A DNA stretch of 62,058 nt from JBHIEE01 sp046760445 (GCA_046760445.1 JBHIEE010000002.1:1-62058); one strand, 5' to 3'; positions 8,910-17,805 are shown, counted from the first letter of the stretch. Numbers and translations: made by a program. The notes: generated from the letters alone by a model not told the origin.

Positions 8910-9136
8910 TTATATCTTTTTTATTTTCTTAGAGTTAAAGAAAACCACTTAACCGGAATAAACTCTTTTTAAGTATCGTGAACAAAATCCTGACTTTTAT
9001 CTTCCCTTTTCTCTCGACAATTACCTTCTAATGTGCAGCCTTATTTTTTTAGTCTTAAACGAACTTAAATCATGAAATAGTTGCTTTTATAATATATTCT
9101 ATGTTATACGTAATTTTATAAATAAAGAGAGTTAGT

Positions 9137-9976
9137 ATGGATAACGAATTTAGCTATACATCTCTCGGCAATTCCGGGCTAAAGGTTTTTCGTCTCGGTT
9201 TGTCAGCAACCTATCGCCCCGGCAAGAAGACCATCTATAAGGCTATCGATGAGGGAATTAATTTTTTCTTTTATTTTCATATAGATACCCAGATGGTCAA
9301 GGTGCTCCGGGATGTGCTTCAAAAAAAGAGAGATAATTATATTGTTTCGACCGGGGCTTACAACCTTGTGTTCGGTCATCTGAACCTGCGTAAAAGCCTT
9401 GAGAAAAGGCTACGACAACTGAAAGTTGATTATATAGATATTTTCTATTTCCTTGGGGTGCTCAAAGAGAAGGAGCTAACAGATCATATTCTGATGGAAT
9501 TACAGCGATTCAAGGAGGAAGGTAAAATCCGTTTTTACGGCATTTCGACTCACAACCGAAAATTGGCGGGCAAGCTGGCATCCGATGGAGCGCTGGATGT
9601 CATCATGATGCGCTATAATGCGGCCCATCGCGGTGCCGAAAAGGAGATCTTTCCTTATCTTGAAGCTCACAAGCCTTTCATTGTCGGCTACACAGCCACT
9701 CGTTGGCGTTTCATGATGCGCCGCCCTAAAGGCTGGCCTAAGGATGAGCGTGTGCCCACCGCTGGTATGGCTTATCGGTTCGTCCTTTCTAATCCACATG
9801 TCAATGTTTGCCTGACCGCTCCGATGAATATGAAACAGCTTGAGGAGAATTTCGCTGCAGTCCGTAAAGGTTCCTTAAACGAGGAAGAAATGGAATTTAT
9901 GCGTAAATTCGGAGATAAGGTGCATGAGACCGCAGGTAAAGGTTTGGCAGGATTGATTCCTTTTTCAAAAAGCTAA
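9137..9976 (+). CDS. Aldo/keto reductase family protein with an altered active site
   Basis: A 279-residue protein with the aldo/keto reductase TIM-barrel pattern: LGNSGLKVFRLGLS at the start, a central KVDYIDIFYF, then GKIRFYGISTHNR and a C-terminal SNPHVNVCLTAP. Family members reduce carbonyls with NAD(P)H using an Asp-Tyr-Lys-His tetrad. The usual GINxxDTAxxY segment is here GINFFFYFHIDTQMVKVL, so the Asp and Tyr are not in their normal place. The protein may belong to a divergent subfamily or have lost classical activity. The gene lies alone inside the island after tRNA-Leu and is visibly richer in GC than its surroundings, consistent with transfer. Only a weak ribosome site (AGAGAG) is seen. 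Confidence 0.8.
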   Translation: MDNEFSYTSLGNSGLKVFRLGLSATYRPGKKTIYKAIDEGINFFFYFHIDTQMVKVLRDVLQKKRDNYIVSTGAYNLVFGHLNLRKSLEKRLRQLKVDYIDIFYFLGVLKEKELTDHILMELQRFKEEGKIRFYGISTHNRKLAGKLASDGALDVIMMRYNAAHRGAEKEIFPYLEAHKPFIVGYTATRWRFMMRRPKGWPKDERVPTAGMAYRFVLSNPHVNVCLTAPMNMKQLEENFAAVRKGSLNEEEMEFMRKFGDKVHETAGKGLAGLIPFSKS

Positions 9977-10471
9977 GAAAAAAATACGTCTTCTTTTTGA
10001 AACTTATAAACATTTCTTCTCCTGGTTTTATCATACTTAAACCATAGCTTAGGAAATACTATGAGTTGTCCAAATTCATTTGAAACGGAACAAAGTTGTT
10101 GTGAACTCAGGGGGGTCAAGGAGTAAGGGGGCATGTCCTCACATTTCACTTATTGATTTGCCGGTGAAATTCAAACATGAAGGGTGGTATGATTGATGGG
10201 GGATTTCCCTCATTTTTTCATTAGGAGGACCTATCACCAGGGAGAGATTTTATATAAAAGTTATTTAAGGAAGAAAAATTCGCCAAGTGATGGGGCAGAA
10301 AAGATGATTTAAAAGAACAAAATGAGATAAAAAATTTACTTAAGATTTGGCTAAGGAAATGATTAGGATAACTGATTTATTGTGGTTGATAGCTTTTTTG
10401 TGACCATTTTGTGACCATCTTAAACCAAAAAATATCAAAAAATATAAAATGAATTATAAAATTAAATGTAA
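9977..10471. other. Gene-free remnant DNA of the island
   Basis: There is no open gene. Two features stand out: a GTGACCATTTT/GTGACCATCTT direct repeat at about 10401-10422 with an 11-bp period, and a short run near 10270-10365 that reads like the end of a protein (WGRKDDLKEQNEIKNLLKIW) but is preceded by a stop. On the reverse strand the direct repeat would read MVTKWSQ, which resembles integrase C-termini; this could be coincidence. I interpret the stretch as degraded mobile-element DNA. Confidence 0.4.
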
Positions 10472-10493
10472 TCGAATCCCCTCTTCGGCACCA
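10472..10493. repeat. Copy of tRNA-Leu 3' end (probable att site)
   Basis: The bases match the tRNA-Leu 3' end at 18 of 19 positions and are followed by CCA, which the intact tRNA at 8824 does not encode. No tRNA body lies upstream, so this is not a functional tRNA. Confidence 0.65.
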
Positions 10494-10630
10494 TTTTTAA
10501 AAACTACATTTTATAATAGAAACAAATTTCTTGAGATAGCTCCTTCCAAACATCCGGATTTAAAGTTGCTCAGCAACTGCTTAATTATCTAAAGAAAAAT
10601 AAGCAATAAAATTCTTTTCTAATGATTTTT

Positions 10631-10659
10631 TTGACAAAACCCTAAAAAATCATTAAAAT
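10631..10659 (+). promoter_or_regulatory. Promoter of the Rrf2 regulator gene
   Basis: TTGACA at 10631-10636 and TAAAAT at 10654-10659 are spaced by 17 bp, about 40 bases before the start codon. Rrf2 proteins often repress their own promoter, but no clear operator palindrome is visible. Confidence 0.65.
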
Positions 10660-10699
10660 ATAAATTAACTATTTTTATCGGAAAAAGGGGATTTATAAA

Positions 10700-11134
10700 A
10701 TGATTAAACTTTCTACTAAAGGCCGTTATGGCACAAGAGCAATAATGGATTTAGCCTTACATTTTAAAGATAAACCGATTTTATTGAAAGATATTGCTAA
10801 AAGAGAAGAAATTTCTATTAGGTACCTGGAACAGATTATCATTCCTCTAAAAATTGCTGGATTAGTAAAAAGTGTTAGAGGAGCAAAAGGGGGATACAAA
10901 CTTGCTCGGCCACCTTCAGAAATAAAGTTAGGTGAAGTTATTCAAGCTCTAGAGGGTTCCTGGTCTTTCGTGGAATGCGTCGATGACCCTAGCTATTGTT
11001 CACGAATCAGTATTTGTCCAACCTATGAAATCTGGCGTAATGCGAAAAAAGTTCTGGATCAGGTTTTCCAGAATACGACTGTTCAAGATTTGGTAAATAT
11101 AGCTCAAAAGAAAAGAAAAATTAAAGCCAGATAA
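10700..11134 (+). CDS. Rrf2 family transcriptional regulator (IscR-like, Fe-S cysteines present)
   Basis: A 144-residue winged-helix regulator. The DNA-binding part is residues 1-65 (STKGRYGTRAIMDLAL, then the recognition region ISIRYLEQIIIPLKIAGLV and the wing RGAKGGYKLAR). Cys93, Cys100 and Cys106 have the C-x6-C-x5-C spacing that holds the [2Fe-2S] cluster in IscR/RsrR-type proteins, so it may sense iron-sulphur status, oxygen or nitric oxide. The promoter has near-consensus boxes. No isc or suf genes lie nearby. The next gene is a radical SAM enzyme, itself an Fe-S protein, 91 bp downstream behind a possible terminator, so common control is possible but not shown. Confidence 0.9.
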   Translation: MIKLSTKGRYGTRAIMDLALHFKDKPILLKDIAKREEISIRYLEQIIIPLKIAGLVKSVRGAKGGYKLARPPSEIKLGEVIQALEGSWSFVECVDDPSYCSRISICPTYEIWRNAKKVLDQVFQNTTVQDLVNIAQKKRKIKAR

Positions 11135-11148
11135 ATCGTGCTCTTTCC

Positions 11149-11175
11149 CCCAGAGGAAGCTGGGTAAAATTTTTT
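11149..11175 (+). terminator. Possible terminator after the Rrf2 gene
   Basis: CCCAG-AGGAAG-CTGGG forms a 5-bp stem with a 6-base loop and is followed by TAAAATTTTTT. The stem is short, so this is a weak candidate. Confidence 0.4.
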
Positions 11176-11225
11176 CCTGATAGGAAACTAAAAGAAATTT
11201 TCATCTAAAATTAAATTAATTCTAT

Positions 11226-12590
11226 ATGAAAAAAGGGAAAACCATCCTTCTCATAAATCCCTGGATTTTTGATTTTACGGCATATGATTTCTGGCTAAAA
11301 CCATTGGGTTTCTTATATATCGCTGGAGTGATTAAAAAATATACTGATTACAGGATAAAATTTATTGACTGTCTTGATCGAACTCATCCTCTTTTACCAA
11401 AAAAATTAAAGAGCAAAGAAGACGGAAGAGGACCATTTTACAAAGAAGAGATCGAAAAACCAGAAGTATTGAAACCAGTCCCCAGAAAATATTCTCGATA
11501 TGGAATACCAGTTGAAATCTTCCGGTCTGAGCTTAATGAAATTTCCTCGCCAGAGCTAATTTTAATCACTTGTGGGATGACTTACTGGTATCCTGGAGTT
11601 CAATTCACGGTCGAACTTGTGAGAAAAAAAATCGGTCATGTTCCAATCATTTTGGGGGGTATCTATCCTACTTTACTACCCGAGCATGCTAAGAGATATT
11701 CAGGAGTAGATTTTATTTTAGAAGGAGCAGGAGAAAGGAAAATTCTGGAATTAATCGAACAAATTACTGGAAATAAATTAGCCACCAAGCCAGAATTTGG
11801 TTCCTTAGATGAAATTCCTTTTCCTGCTTTTGAGTTTCTTCGAGATAAAAGATATCTCCCCCTTTTAACCTCTCGTGGCTGCCCTTATCGATGTACTTTT
11901 TGTGCTGCATATTTGCTGAATAAATCTTTCCAACAGCGCGAGTCTCACACAGTAATCCAAGAAATTGAATTTAACTTTAAAAAATTCAATCTCTCCCATT
12001 TAGCTTTCTATGATGATGCTCTTTTTATTGATAAAGAAAATCATATAATTCCTATTCTGAAAAAAATAATAGGCATGAAATTTCCAATTGCCTTTCATAC
12101 ACCGAATGGTCTCCAGGCAAAGGAAATTGATTATGAATTAGCCCTCCTTTTAAAAAAAGCAAATTTTAAGACTATTCGATTGAGTTTAGAATCCTCTAAT
12201 CAAGAGTTGTTAAAGAAAGTATGCCCAAAAGTTACTTTGGAGGATTTTGAAAAAGCGTTAACTAATTTAGAAAAAGCAGGTTATAAAAGAAAAGAAATTG
12301 AGGTTTATTTAATTGTTGGATTACCTGATCAGAAAAAAGAAGAAATTGAAGAAAGCATCTATTATGTTTATCGCTTGGGAGCAAAATCTAGATTAGCTTA
12401 TTTCTCTCCTATTCCAGGGACTTCGGAGTGGGAAAAATTGGTTGAAAAGGAACTAATTTCCCCTGAAGCAGACCCACTCCTTCATAACAAACTCGCCTTT
12501 TCCTATATAACTGGATCCATTTTACCTTCAGAATTTGAATATCTTAAAAATTTATCTTTCCAATTAAATTCAAAGATAGACAGAACATAA
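11226..12590 (+). CDS. B12-binding radical SAM protein
   Basis: A 454-residue enzyme of the cobalamin-dependent radical SAM class (BchE/TsrM-like architecture). Residues 1-180 form a B12-binding-like fold without a clear DxHxxG motif: NPWIFDFTAYDFW at the start, then ILGGIYPTLLPEH. The radical SAM core carries the [4Fe-4S] motif C219-x3-C223-x2-C226 (SRGCPYRCTFCAA) and later IEVYLIVGLPDQ, a typical SAM-barrel strand. Such enzymes methylate or rearrange unactivated carbons in lipids, cofactors or peptides; the substrate here is unknown. Its ATG has no good Shine-Dalgarno. The gene is flanked by an Rrf2 regulator and, after a repeat-filled gap, by AOR. Confidence 0.85.
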   Translation: MKKGKTILLINPWIFDFTAYDFWLKPLGFLYIAGVIKKYTDYRIKFIDCLDRTHPLLPKKLKSKEDGRGPFYKEEIEKPEVLKPVPRKYSRYGIPVEIFRSELNEISSPELILITCGMTYWYPGVQFTVELVRKKIGHVPIILGGIYPTLLPEHAKRYSGVDFILEGAGERKILELIEQITGNKLATKPEFGSLDEIPFPAFEFLRDKRYLPLLTSRGCPYRCTFCAAYLLNKSFQQRESHTVIQEIEFNFKKFNLSHLAFYDDALFIDKENHIIPILKKIIGMKFPIAFHTPNGLQAKEIDYELALLLKKANFKTIRLSLESSNQELLKKVCPKVTLEDFEKALTNLEKAGYKRKEIEVYLIVGLPDQKKEEIEESIYYVYRLGAKSRLAYFSPIPGTSEWEKLVEKELISPEADPLLHNKLAFSYITGSILPSEFEYLKNLSFQLNSKIDRT

Positions 12591-13052
12591 TTTATTTTTC
12601 TATTTTCATGAGTTTTAGAAAATAAGTCCAGACATACATTGCTCAGCTTAAACTCATAGTTTTTCACTTGACTTAGGTTATCTCCTATGTTATCCGTTAT
12701 CAAGGAATGATTAGGTAAAGAGAAATTAAGGGTTTTTAAATGATCCCAAAAGATATTTTTAAGGTATGGAAATTCAATATATGAATAAGGAGGAAGTAAA
12801 AATACTAAATACTAAATTCGAAATCCGAAACAATATCAAATCACCAAAATTCAAATGACCAAAACAAAAGTTGCTTTAATCCGTTTTGAATTTAGAACAT
12901 TTGGATTTTGGATTTGTTTAGAAATTAGTGTTTAGTATTTAGGATTTCAATTTATGTGGAGGTGAGGCCAATCTCGAGTACTTGAGAAAAAACCCTTGTC
13001 AGTATTGGGATTCTAAAGATGAAAACGCTTAAATTAATGAGGAGGTTTTAAA
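12591..13052. repeat. Gene-free gap with hairpin-forming repeats
   Basis: From about 12795 the DNA has an inverted pair: ACTAAATACTAAATTCGAAAT on the left matches the reverse complement of the stretch ending GTGTTTAGTATTTAGGATTT near 12950. Inside lie CCAAAATTCAAATGACCAAAA-like words and their complements. A near-palindrome TCTCGAGTACTTGAGA is at 12972-12987. No coding sequence is seen. The ribosome site of the AOR gene (GAGGAGG) closes the gap. Confidence 0.6.
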
Positions 13053-14888
13053 ATGAAAGGCTGGACAGGCAAAATTCTTAGAGTAAATTTAACCACTAAA
13101 GAAATTAAAAAGGAAACATTTAATGAAGAATTTGCCAAGAAATGGGTAGGAGGAAGAGGTTTTGCCATTAAAATTCTCTGGGATGAGCTAAAACCAGGTA
13201 TTGATCCTTTAGGACCAGAAAATAAACTTATTGTTGCTTTGGGTCCCATTGCGGGTATTCCGGCTCCCAACACAGGTAAAACAGTCGTTGCTGCGAAATC
13301 ACCTCTTACAGGAGGCTATGGTGATGGCAATTTAGGTTCTCGAGTAACAGACCAGCTTAGAAAAGCCGGTTATGATCTTCTAATTATTGAAGGAAAACCA
13401 AATACTCCTACTTATTTATATATTGAAGACGATAAAGTAGAATTCCTTCCTGCTAAAGAAATCTGGGGAAAAGGTTCCTATGAAACGATGAATTGGCTGC
13501 ACGAGAAATACGGTCGAGCAATAGGTGTTCTCACTATAGGTCAGGCAGGTGAAAATAGAGTTTTGTATTCTATAATTCGCAGTATGGAAGGAAGGGCAGG
13601 CGGAAGACCTGGCATAGGAGCTGTTATGGGTTCCAAAAACCTAAAAGCAATTGTGGTTAAAGGAACTAAGGATATACCCGTGGCTGAGCCAGAATCGATG
13701 AAAGAACTTGGACTGGGTGATTTAAAAAAAGTAAGGGATATTGATAAGGAAACAGGATGGTCCAAACAGGGAACAACTGGAGTTTTAGCCTGGGTGAACG
13801 AAGTGGCTGCTTTGCCAGTAAGGAATATGAGAAAGACCTGGCATAAAGATGCCTGGAAGATAGATGGTGAAAGATTGGATGCTGTCAGGGTGGCAACCTA
13901 TGGGTGCCCAAATTGCACTATGCGTTGCGGCATAACTATTCTGGATAAAGAAGGTCATAAAGCAGAAATGGATTATGAAAATATTGGAATGTTAGGAAGC
14001 AATCTTGAAATTTTTGATTTAGCTCAGGTTGGCTCTTTAAATTATCTATGTGATGATTATGGATTGGATACCATTTCAGCTGGAAGTGTCTTAGCTTTTT
14101 ATGCAGATGCCATTGACCAGGGAGCTATTAAAGGAGACTTTAAATTTGGAGATGCTGAAAAAGCAAAGGAGCTTTTAAAGAAAATTGCTTATCGGGAGGC
14201 AGAAGGAGACCTTCTTGCACAGGGAACAATGAGAATGGCTGAAAAAACAGGCCAGGGCTCGGATGCTTATGCCATGCATGTTAAAGGCTTAGAAATATCA
14301 GCCTATAACTGCAAATTTATTCCTGGTATGGCTCTTGCTTTTGCTACAAGTTCGATTGGAGCTCATCATAAAGAGGCTTGGATTATTACTTATGAGATTA
14401 ATGAAACTTTACGAGATTCTTATGGTAAAGAAAAGGCTGAAAAAGTAATTGAATTGCAGCGGATCCGCGGGGGTCTTTTTGAGTTTATCGTTGCATGTCG
14501 ATTCCCCTGGATAGAATTAGGCTGGGAAGTTGATCATTATGTAGATTACTTTAATAAGACTACTGGATTAAATTGGTCCCTCGATGATTTCTGGAAAGTA
14601 GCAGATAGAATTTATGCCCTTATTAGAGCATTCTGGGTTCGAGAATTTCCCAACTGGGACAGAAAATGTGACTATCCTCCTAAAATCTGGTTTGATCCTT
14701 TAAACGCAGACCAAGAAGGTCTTATAGCCGGAAAAATTCTCGAATATGATAAATATGATCGATTGCTTGATCATTATTATGAATTGCGAGCTTGGGACAA
14801 AAGAGGCATTCCCAAGAAACAAACAATGAAAGACATGGATTTAGAAAAAGAGGCTACCGAACTTGAAAAATACACCCTCTTAGAATAA
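13053..14888 (+). CDS. Aldehyde:ferredoxin oxidoreductase family (tungsten/molybdopterin enzyme)
   Basis: A 611-residue soluble oxidoreductase that normally oxidises aldehydes to carboxylates with ferredoxin as partner, using a bis-pterin W cofactor and one [4Fe-4S] cluster. The N-terminal domain begins GWTGKILRVNLTTKEIKKE and includes WVGGRGFAIKILWDEL, the family hallmark. The cluster ligands are C285-x2-C288-x3-C292 with a distal Cys482. A GGAGG site precedes the ATG. The MoaD-like gene 46 bp downstream fits a role in making the pterin cofactor. The real substrate (aliphatic, aromatic or other aldehydes) cannot be read from sequence. The presence of the enzyme suggests anaerobic, fermentative metabolism. 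Confidence 0.92.
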   Translation: MKGWTGKILRVNLTTKEIKKETFNEEFAKKWVGGRGFAIKILWDELKPGIDPLGPENKLIVALGPIAGIPAPNTGKTVVAAKSPLTGGYGDGNLGSRVTDQLRKAGYDLLIIEGKPNTPTYLYIEDDKVEFLPAKEIWGKGSYETMNWLHEKYGRAIGVLTIGQAGENRVLYSIIRSMEGRAGGRPGIGAVMGSKNLKAIVVKGTKDIPVAEPESMKELGLGDLKKVRDIDKETGWSKQGTTGVLAWVNEVAALPVRNMRKTWHKDAWKIDGERLDAVRVATYGCPNCTMRCGITILDKEGHKAEMDYENIGMLGSNLEIFDLAQVGSLNYLCDDYGLDTISAGSVLAFYADAIDQGAIKGDFKFGDAEKAKELLKKIAYREAEGDLLAQGTMRMAEKTGQGSDAYAMHVKGLEISAYNCKFIPGMALAFATSSIGAHHKEAWIITYEINETLRDSYGKEKAEKVIELQRIRGGLFEFIVACRFPWIELGWEVDHYVDYFNKTTGLNWSLDDFWKVADRIYALIRAFWVREFPNWDRKCDYPPKIWFDPLNADQEGLIAGKILEYDKYDRLLDHYYELRAWDKRGIPKKQTMKDMDLEKEATELEKYTLLE

Positions 14889-14934
14889 TTTATATTATAA
14901 TAAAAAAGGATAATATCATTTCTTACTTTAAATA

Positions 14935-15162
14935 ATGAAAATTAAATTAAAAATAATTGGCTATTTAATCTATCATGCCGGATTTAGTGAAAAAGAGCTT
15001 GAACTTTCTCAATCGATCACTGTAGAGGAATTATTGTCCAAGATTAATCTAAATAGGCAATCTCCAATGCTTATCATCCGCAATGGAAAAGGCATTCGCC
15101 TCACTGATAAAATAGAAGACGGAGATAGAATTGTTATCACACCTTTTTTTTCTGGAGGCTAA
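14935..15162 (+). CDS. MoaD/ThiS-like sulfur carrier protein
   Basis: A 75-residue protein with the beta-grasp pattern of MoaD/ThiS, ending in the diagnostic Gly-Gly (ITPFFSGG). In molybdopterin synthesis the C-terminal Gly is adenylated by MoaB/MoeB-type enzymes and then thiocarboxylated to deliver sulfur to precursor Z. The gene follows AOR on the same strand, so it probably serves that enzyme's tungstopterin. No MoaE or activating enzyme lies within the window. The ATG has no strong Shine-Dalgarno, so translation may be weak or leader-dependent. Confidence 0.82.
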   Translation: MKIKLKIIGYLIYHAGFSEKELELSQSITVEELLSKINLNRQSPMLIIRNGKGIRLTDKIEDGDRIVITPFFSGG

Positions 15163-15173
15163 GTTTATTTAAA

Positions 15174-15914
15174 TCATTTAATCTTTTTCAACATTTCTTT
15201 GGCTTGTTCTTTAAACTCCTTGGTTTCAGGTATCCAGCGGGGATCTGGCTCCATATTTATCAGCTCTTCCAGTTCTTTCCGAGCCTTCTCTTTTTCTTTT
15301 AAAGCTAAATATGTATCTGCCAGATAAATTCGTGTTAAGGGATTAGTAGGGCACATTTCTTTAGACTTCAAAAGATGCTCCAGAGATTTCTTCTTACTTC
15401 CACCAGCAAAGCCAGGCACTTTATAATAAACTCGTCCCAAAGCTCTGTCTGCTCCTCCACCTTCTAATTCTGGATCAAGTTCTAAAACCTTATTAAATTC
15501 TTTTTTTATCGGCTTGACCAAAAACAAACTTTTTAATACTCCTCGTGCCTCACCATACTTTCCCCAGAGAGCACCTAACCAGAAATGACCTTCAGGTTTT
15601 TCGGGTTCAACTTGAACCGCTTTCTTAGCGTAGTAAACTCCCTGGGAAAAGATTGTTTTTTTCTCTTTCTTACTTGACTTATGAGAACCGACATAGTACA
15701 TGGTTTTAGCTATCTTCCAGTAACATTCATAATTGTTTTCTCCCTTGTGTAAGGCTTCTCGGTATTTCTTAATCGCTTCTTCTGCCTTAGTAATATCCTC
15801 CCTTTGAGCAAAGAGTTCATCTCCCTGCTTTATTAATTCGCTTTGTTTTTGGGCAAAAATGAAAAGAAAAAAACAACCCAAGAATATGGTCACCAAAACC
15901 AACTTATTTTTCAT
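15174..15914 (-). CDS. Exported TPR-repeat protein
   Basis: A 246-residue protein with an N-terminal hydrophobic segment (VLVTIFLGCFFLFIFA), either a signal peptide or a membrane anchor. It is followed by about four tetratricopeptide-like units covering residues 28-230 (for example AIKKYREALHKGENNYECYWKIA and YYAKKAVQVEPEKPEGHFWLGALWG in outline). TPRs mediate protein contacts; no catalytic motif is seen. AAGGAGG lies nine bases before the ATG. It is convergent with the MoaD-like gene and divergent from the TonB receptor, sharing a 97-bp promoter region with the latter, so a functional tie to the receptor is possible but unproven. Confidence 0.8.
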   Translation of the reverse strand: MKNKLVLVTIFLGCFFLFIFAQKQSELIKQGDELFAQREDITKAEEAIKKYREALHKGENNYECYWKIAKTMYYVGSHKSSKKEKKTIFSQGVYYAKKAVQVEPEKPEGHFWLGALWGKYGEARGVLKSLFLVKPIKKEFNKVLELDPELEGGGADRALGRVYYKVPGFAGGSKKKSLEHLLKSKEMCPTNPLTRIYLADTYLALKEKEKARKELEELINMEPDPRWIPETKEFKEQAKEMLKKIK

Positions 15915-15964
15915 TGATAATCCCTCCTTTTTGTTTTCTGATTTTATAACATAAATTTAAAATC

Positions 15965-15991
15965 TTGACAACAAAAAACAATTTTTATAAC
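15965..15991 (+). promoter_or_regulatory. Possible promoter of the TonB receptor gene
   Basis: TTGACA at 15965-15970 and TATAAC at 15986-15991, spacer 15 bp, shorter than ideal. The start codon would lie only about 15 bases past the transcription start, and no ribosome-binding site is visible, so the message would have a very short leader. Confidence 0.45.
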
Positions 15992-16011
15992 ATACGCCAC
16001 TTTAGTGTGAA

Positions 16012-17796
16012 ATGTTTAAAAAATTATATTTTCCCTTCATCTTGATTATCTTCTTCACTTTTTTAAACGGACTAACAATTGCTGAAGAAACTTTTCCTCT
16101 AAAAGAAGAAGTAGTGGTCACTGGCTCACTGATTCCTACTGAGTTTTCAAAATTAGCTCGGAAAGTCACTATAATTAAGAAGGAAGAGATTGCTAAGGCG
16201 CCAGTAAATTCTATTTCTGATTTATTGAAATATGTCTTGAGCTTGGATTTAAGACAGCGAGGCCCTTTTGGAGTTCAAGCTGATATAAGTATTAGAGGAT
16301 CAAATTTCAGCCAAGTTTTAATTCTCATCAATGGAATAAAAGTATATGATCCCCAAACAGCTCACCACAATTTAGACATTCCTGTTTCTTTATCAAATAT
16401 TGAGCGAATTGAAATTTTAAATGGCCAAGGATCATCTATTTATGGAGAGAATGCTTTTGGAGGAGTGATTAATATTGTCACTAAAAAATCTCCACTAAAG
16501 AAAATTTCAGGGGGATTTTTGATTGGGGAGTATAAAACTCTTTTCGGAAATCTGTCTTTTTCACATTCAATTAATAAAATAAATCATACTATCGCCGTTG
16601 ATTATCAGGGCTCAGATGGATTTGAGTTTGACCGAGATTTTAATATTTTTAATTTATTGTCTAATTCCCAAATAGATTTTTCCCAAGGTAAGATTAATCT
16701 CTTGATTGGTTTTAATAAAAAAAATTTTGGGGCCAATAATTTCTATGCTTCCTTTCCTTCTAAAGAATGGACTAAAACTAAATTTATTAGCCTCAACTCT
16801 GATATTAGAAAAACAAAAATAAAATTATATTATCGTCAGCATTATGATAAATTCATGTTGGATATTACTCAACCAGACTGGTATGTAAATGAACATACTA
16901 CACAGAGTTATGGGACAGAAGTATATTCTTTCTTTGACTTAAATTCGCTTGGGAAAATTGTTTTTGGCGGAGAAGTAAGAGAGGACGAAATTAAAAGCAG
17001 CAATTTAGGAAGTCATTCTTATTATAAATTCAGCTTATTTTCGGAATATGAAACAATTTTATTAAATAAATTATACCTGGATGCAGGACTGAGAGGTGAT
17101 TATTACTCAAACTATGGATTAGAATTTAGTCCAAATTTTTCTTTAAGTTATTTATTTTCTTCTCAATTGAAGATTCGCTCTTCATTTGGTCAGGCTTTCA
17201 GAATCCCCTCTTTTACTGAACTTTATTACCACAGTCCAGCCAATACAGGTAATCCTGATTTAAAACCAGAGAAAAATTTTTCTTTCGAGATGGGAATTGA
17301 TTATTTCCCTCAAAATTTAGTCAAATGGGAGACAACTTTTTTTCTCCGAAAAGATAAGAATTTAATTGATTGGATAAAAGAAAAGAAAGAATTACCCTGG
17401 CGAGCAGAAAATATTCAAAGAATAAATTTTTACGGAATTGAAACTAAACTAAAATTTAAAGATGTCTTCTCTTTTGGGTATACTTATTTGAAATCCAGTC
17501 TAAAACAACCCATAAATTTTATATCTAAATATGTTTTAAATCATCCCGTTCACCAAATATCTTCTTCTTTAAATCTGGCCCTACCGCTAAAAATAAACTC
17601 AGGGGTGTATGGAGTTTATAAAAGAAGAAAAGGAGAAAAAGGTTATTTAATTTTAGATGTCAAAATTTCAAAAAGATTCAACCGATGGGAATTCTTTATT
17701 CAGGCAACAAATTTATTAAATACTCAATATCAAGAAATACTTGGAGTTTCTATGCCTAACAGATGGGTTATGACCGGAGTTAGATTTGGAATATGA
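16012..17796 (+). CDS. TonB-dependent outer-membrane receptor
   Basis: A 594-residue gated channel with a signal peptide (1-24), a TonB-box-like EEVVVTGS at about 31-38, a plug domain (about 45-155, with SISDLLKYVLSLDLRQ, VLILINGIKVYDPQ and ERIEILNGQGSSIYGENAFGGVINIVTKK in outline) and a C-terminal barrel ending in an aromatic-rich strand, final residues VRFGI. Such receptors import siderophores, cobalamin or glycans with energy from TonB-ExbBD, none of which is encoded here. The plug is BtuB-like in layout and a B12-type enzyme lies 4 kb away, but no cobalamin riboswitch fits in the short upstream region, so the substrate stays open. Confidence 0.92.
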   Translation: MFKKLYFPFILIIFFTFLNGLTIAEETFPLKEEVVVTGSLIPTEFSKLARKVTIIKKEEIAKAPVNSISDLLKYVLSLDLRQRGPFGVQADISIRGSNFSQVLILINGIKVYDPQTAHHNLDIPVSLSNIERIEILNGQGSSIYGENAFGGVINIVTKKSPLKKISGGFLIGEYKTLFGNLSFSHSINKINHTIAVDYQGSDGFEFDRDFNIFNLLSNSQIDFSQGKINLLIGFNKKNFGANNFYASFPSKEWTKTKFISLNSDIRKTKIKLYYRQHYDKFMLDITQPDWYVNEHTTQSYGTEVYSFFDLNSLGKIVFGGEVREDEIKSSNLGSHSYYKFSLFSEYETILLNKLYLDAGLRGDYYSNYGLEFSPNFSLSYLFSSQLKIRSSFGQAFRIPSFTELYYHSPANTGNPDLKPEKNFSFEMGIDYFPQNLVKWETTFFLRKDKNLIDWIKEKKELPWRAENIQRINFYGIETKLKFKDVFSFGYTYLKSSLKQPINFISKYVLNHPVHQISSSLNLALPLKINSGVYGVYKRRKGEKGYLILDVKISKRFNRWEFFIQATNLLNTQYQEILGVSMPNRWVMTGVRFGI

Positions 17797-17805
17797 AAAA
17801 CAGAT

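Larger units (their letters stand above)
8891..10490. mobile_element. Decayed integrated island between tRNA-Leu and a 3'-end copy
   Basis: The last 19 bases of tRNA-Leu (8891-8909) recur at 10472-10490 with one mismatch, the usual footprint of a tyrosine-recombinase element inserted in a tRNA gene. The 1.6 kb in between holds one intact gene (aldo/keto reductase, more GC-rich than its neighbours) and about 500 bp without genes. No integrase is left, so I infer an old deleted island. Confidence 0.5.

Noticed and set aside
15915..16011. Cobalamin riboswitch upstream of the TonB receptor
   Set aside because: The region between the divergent genes is only 97 bp and no B12-box-like sequence is visible; too short for the element.
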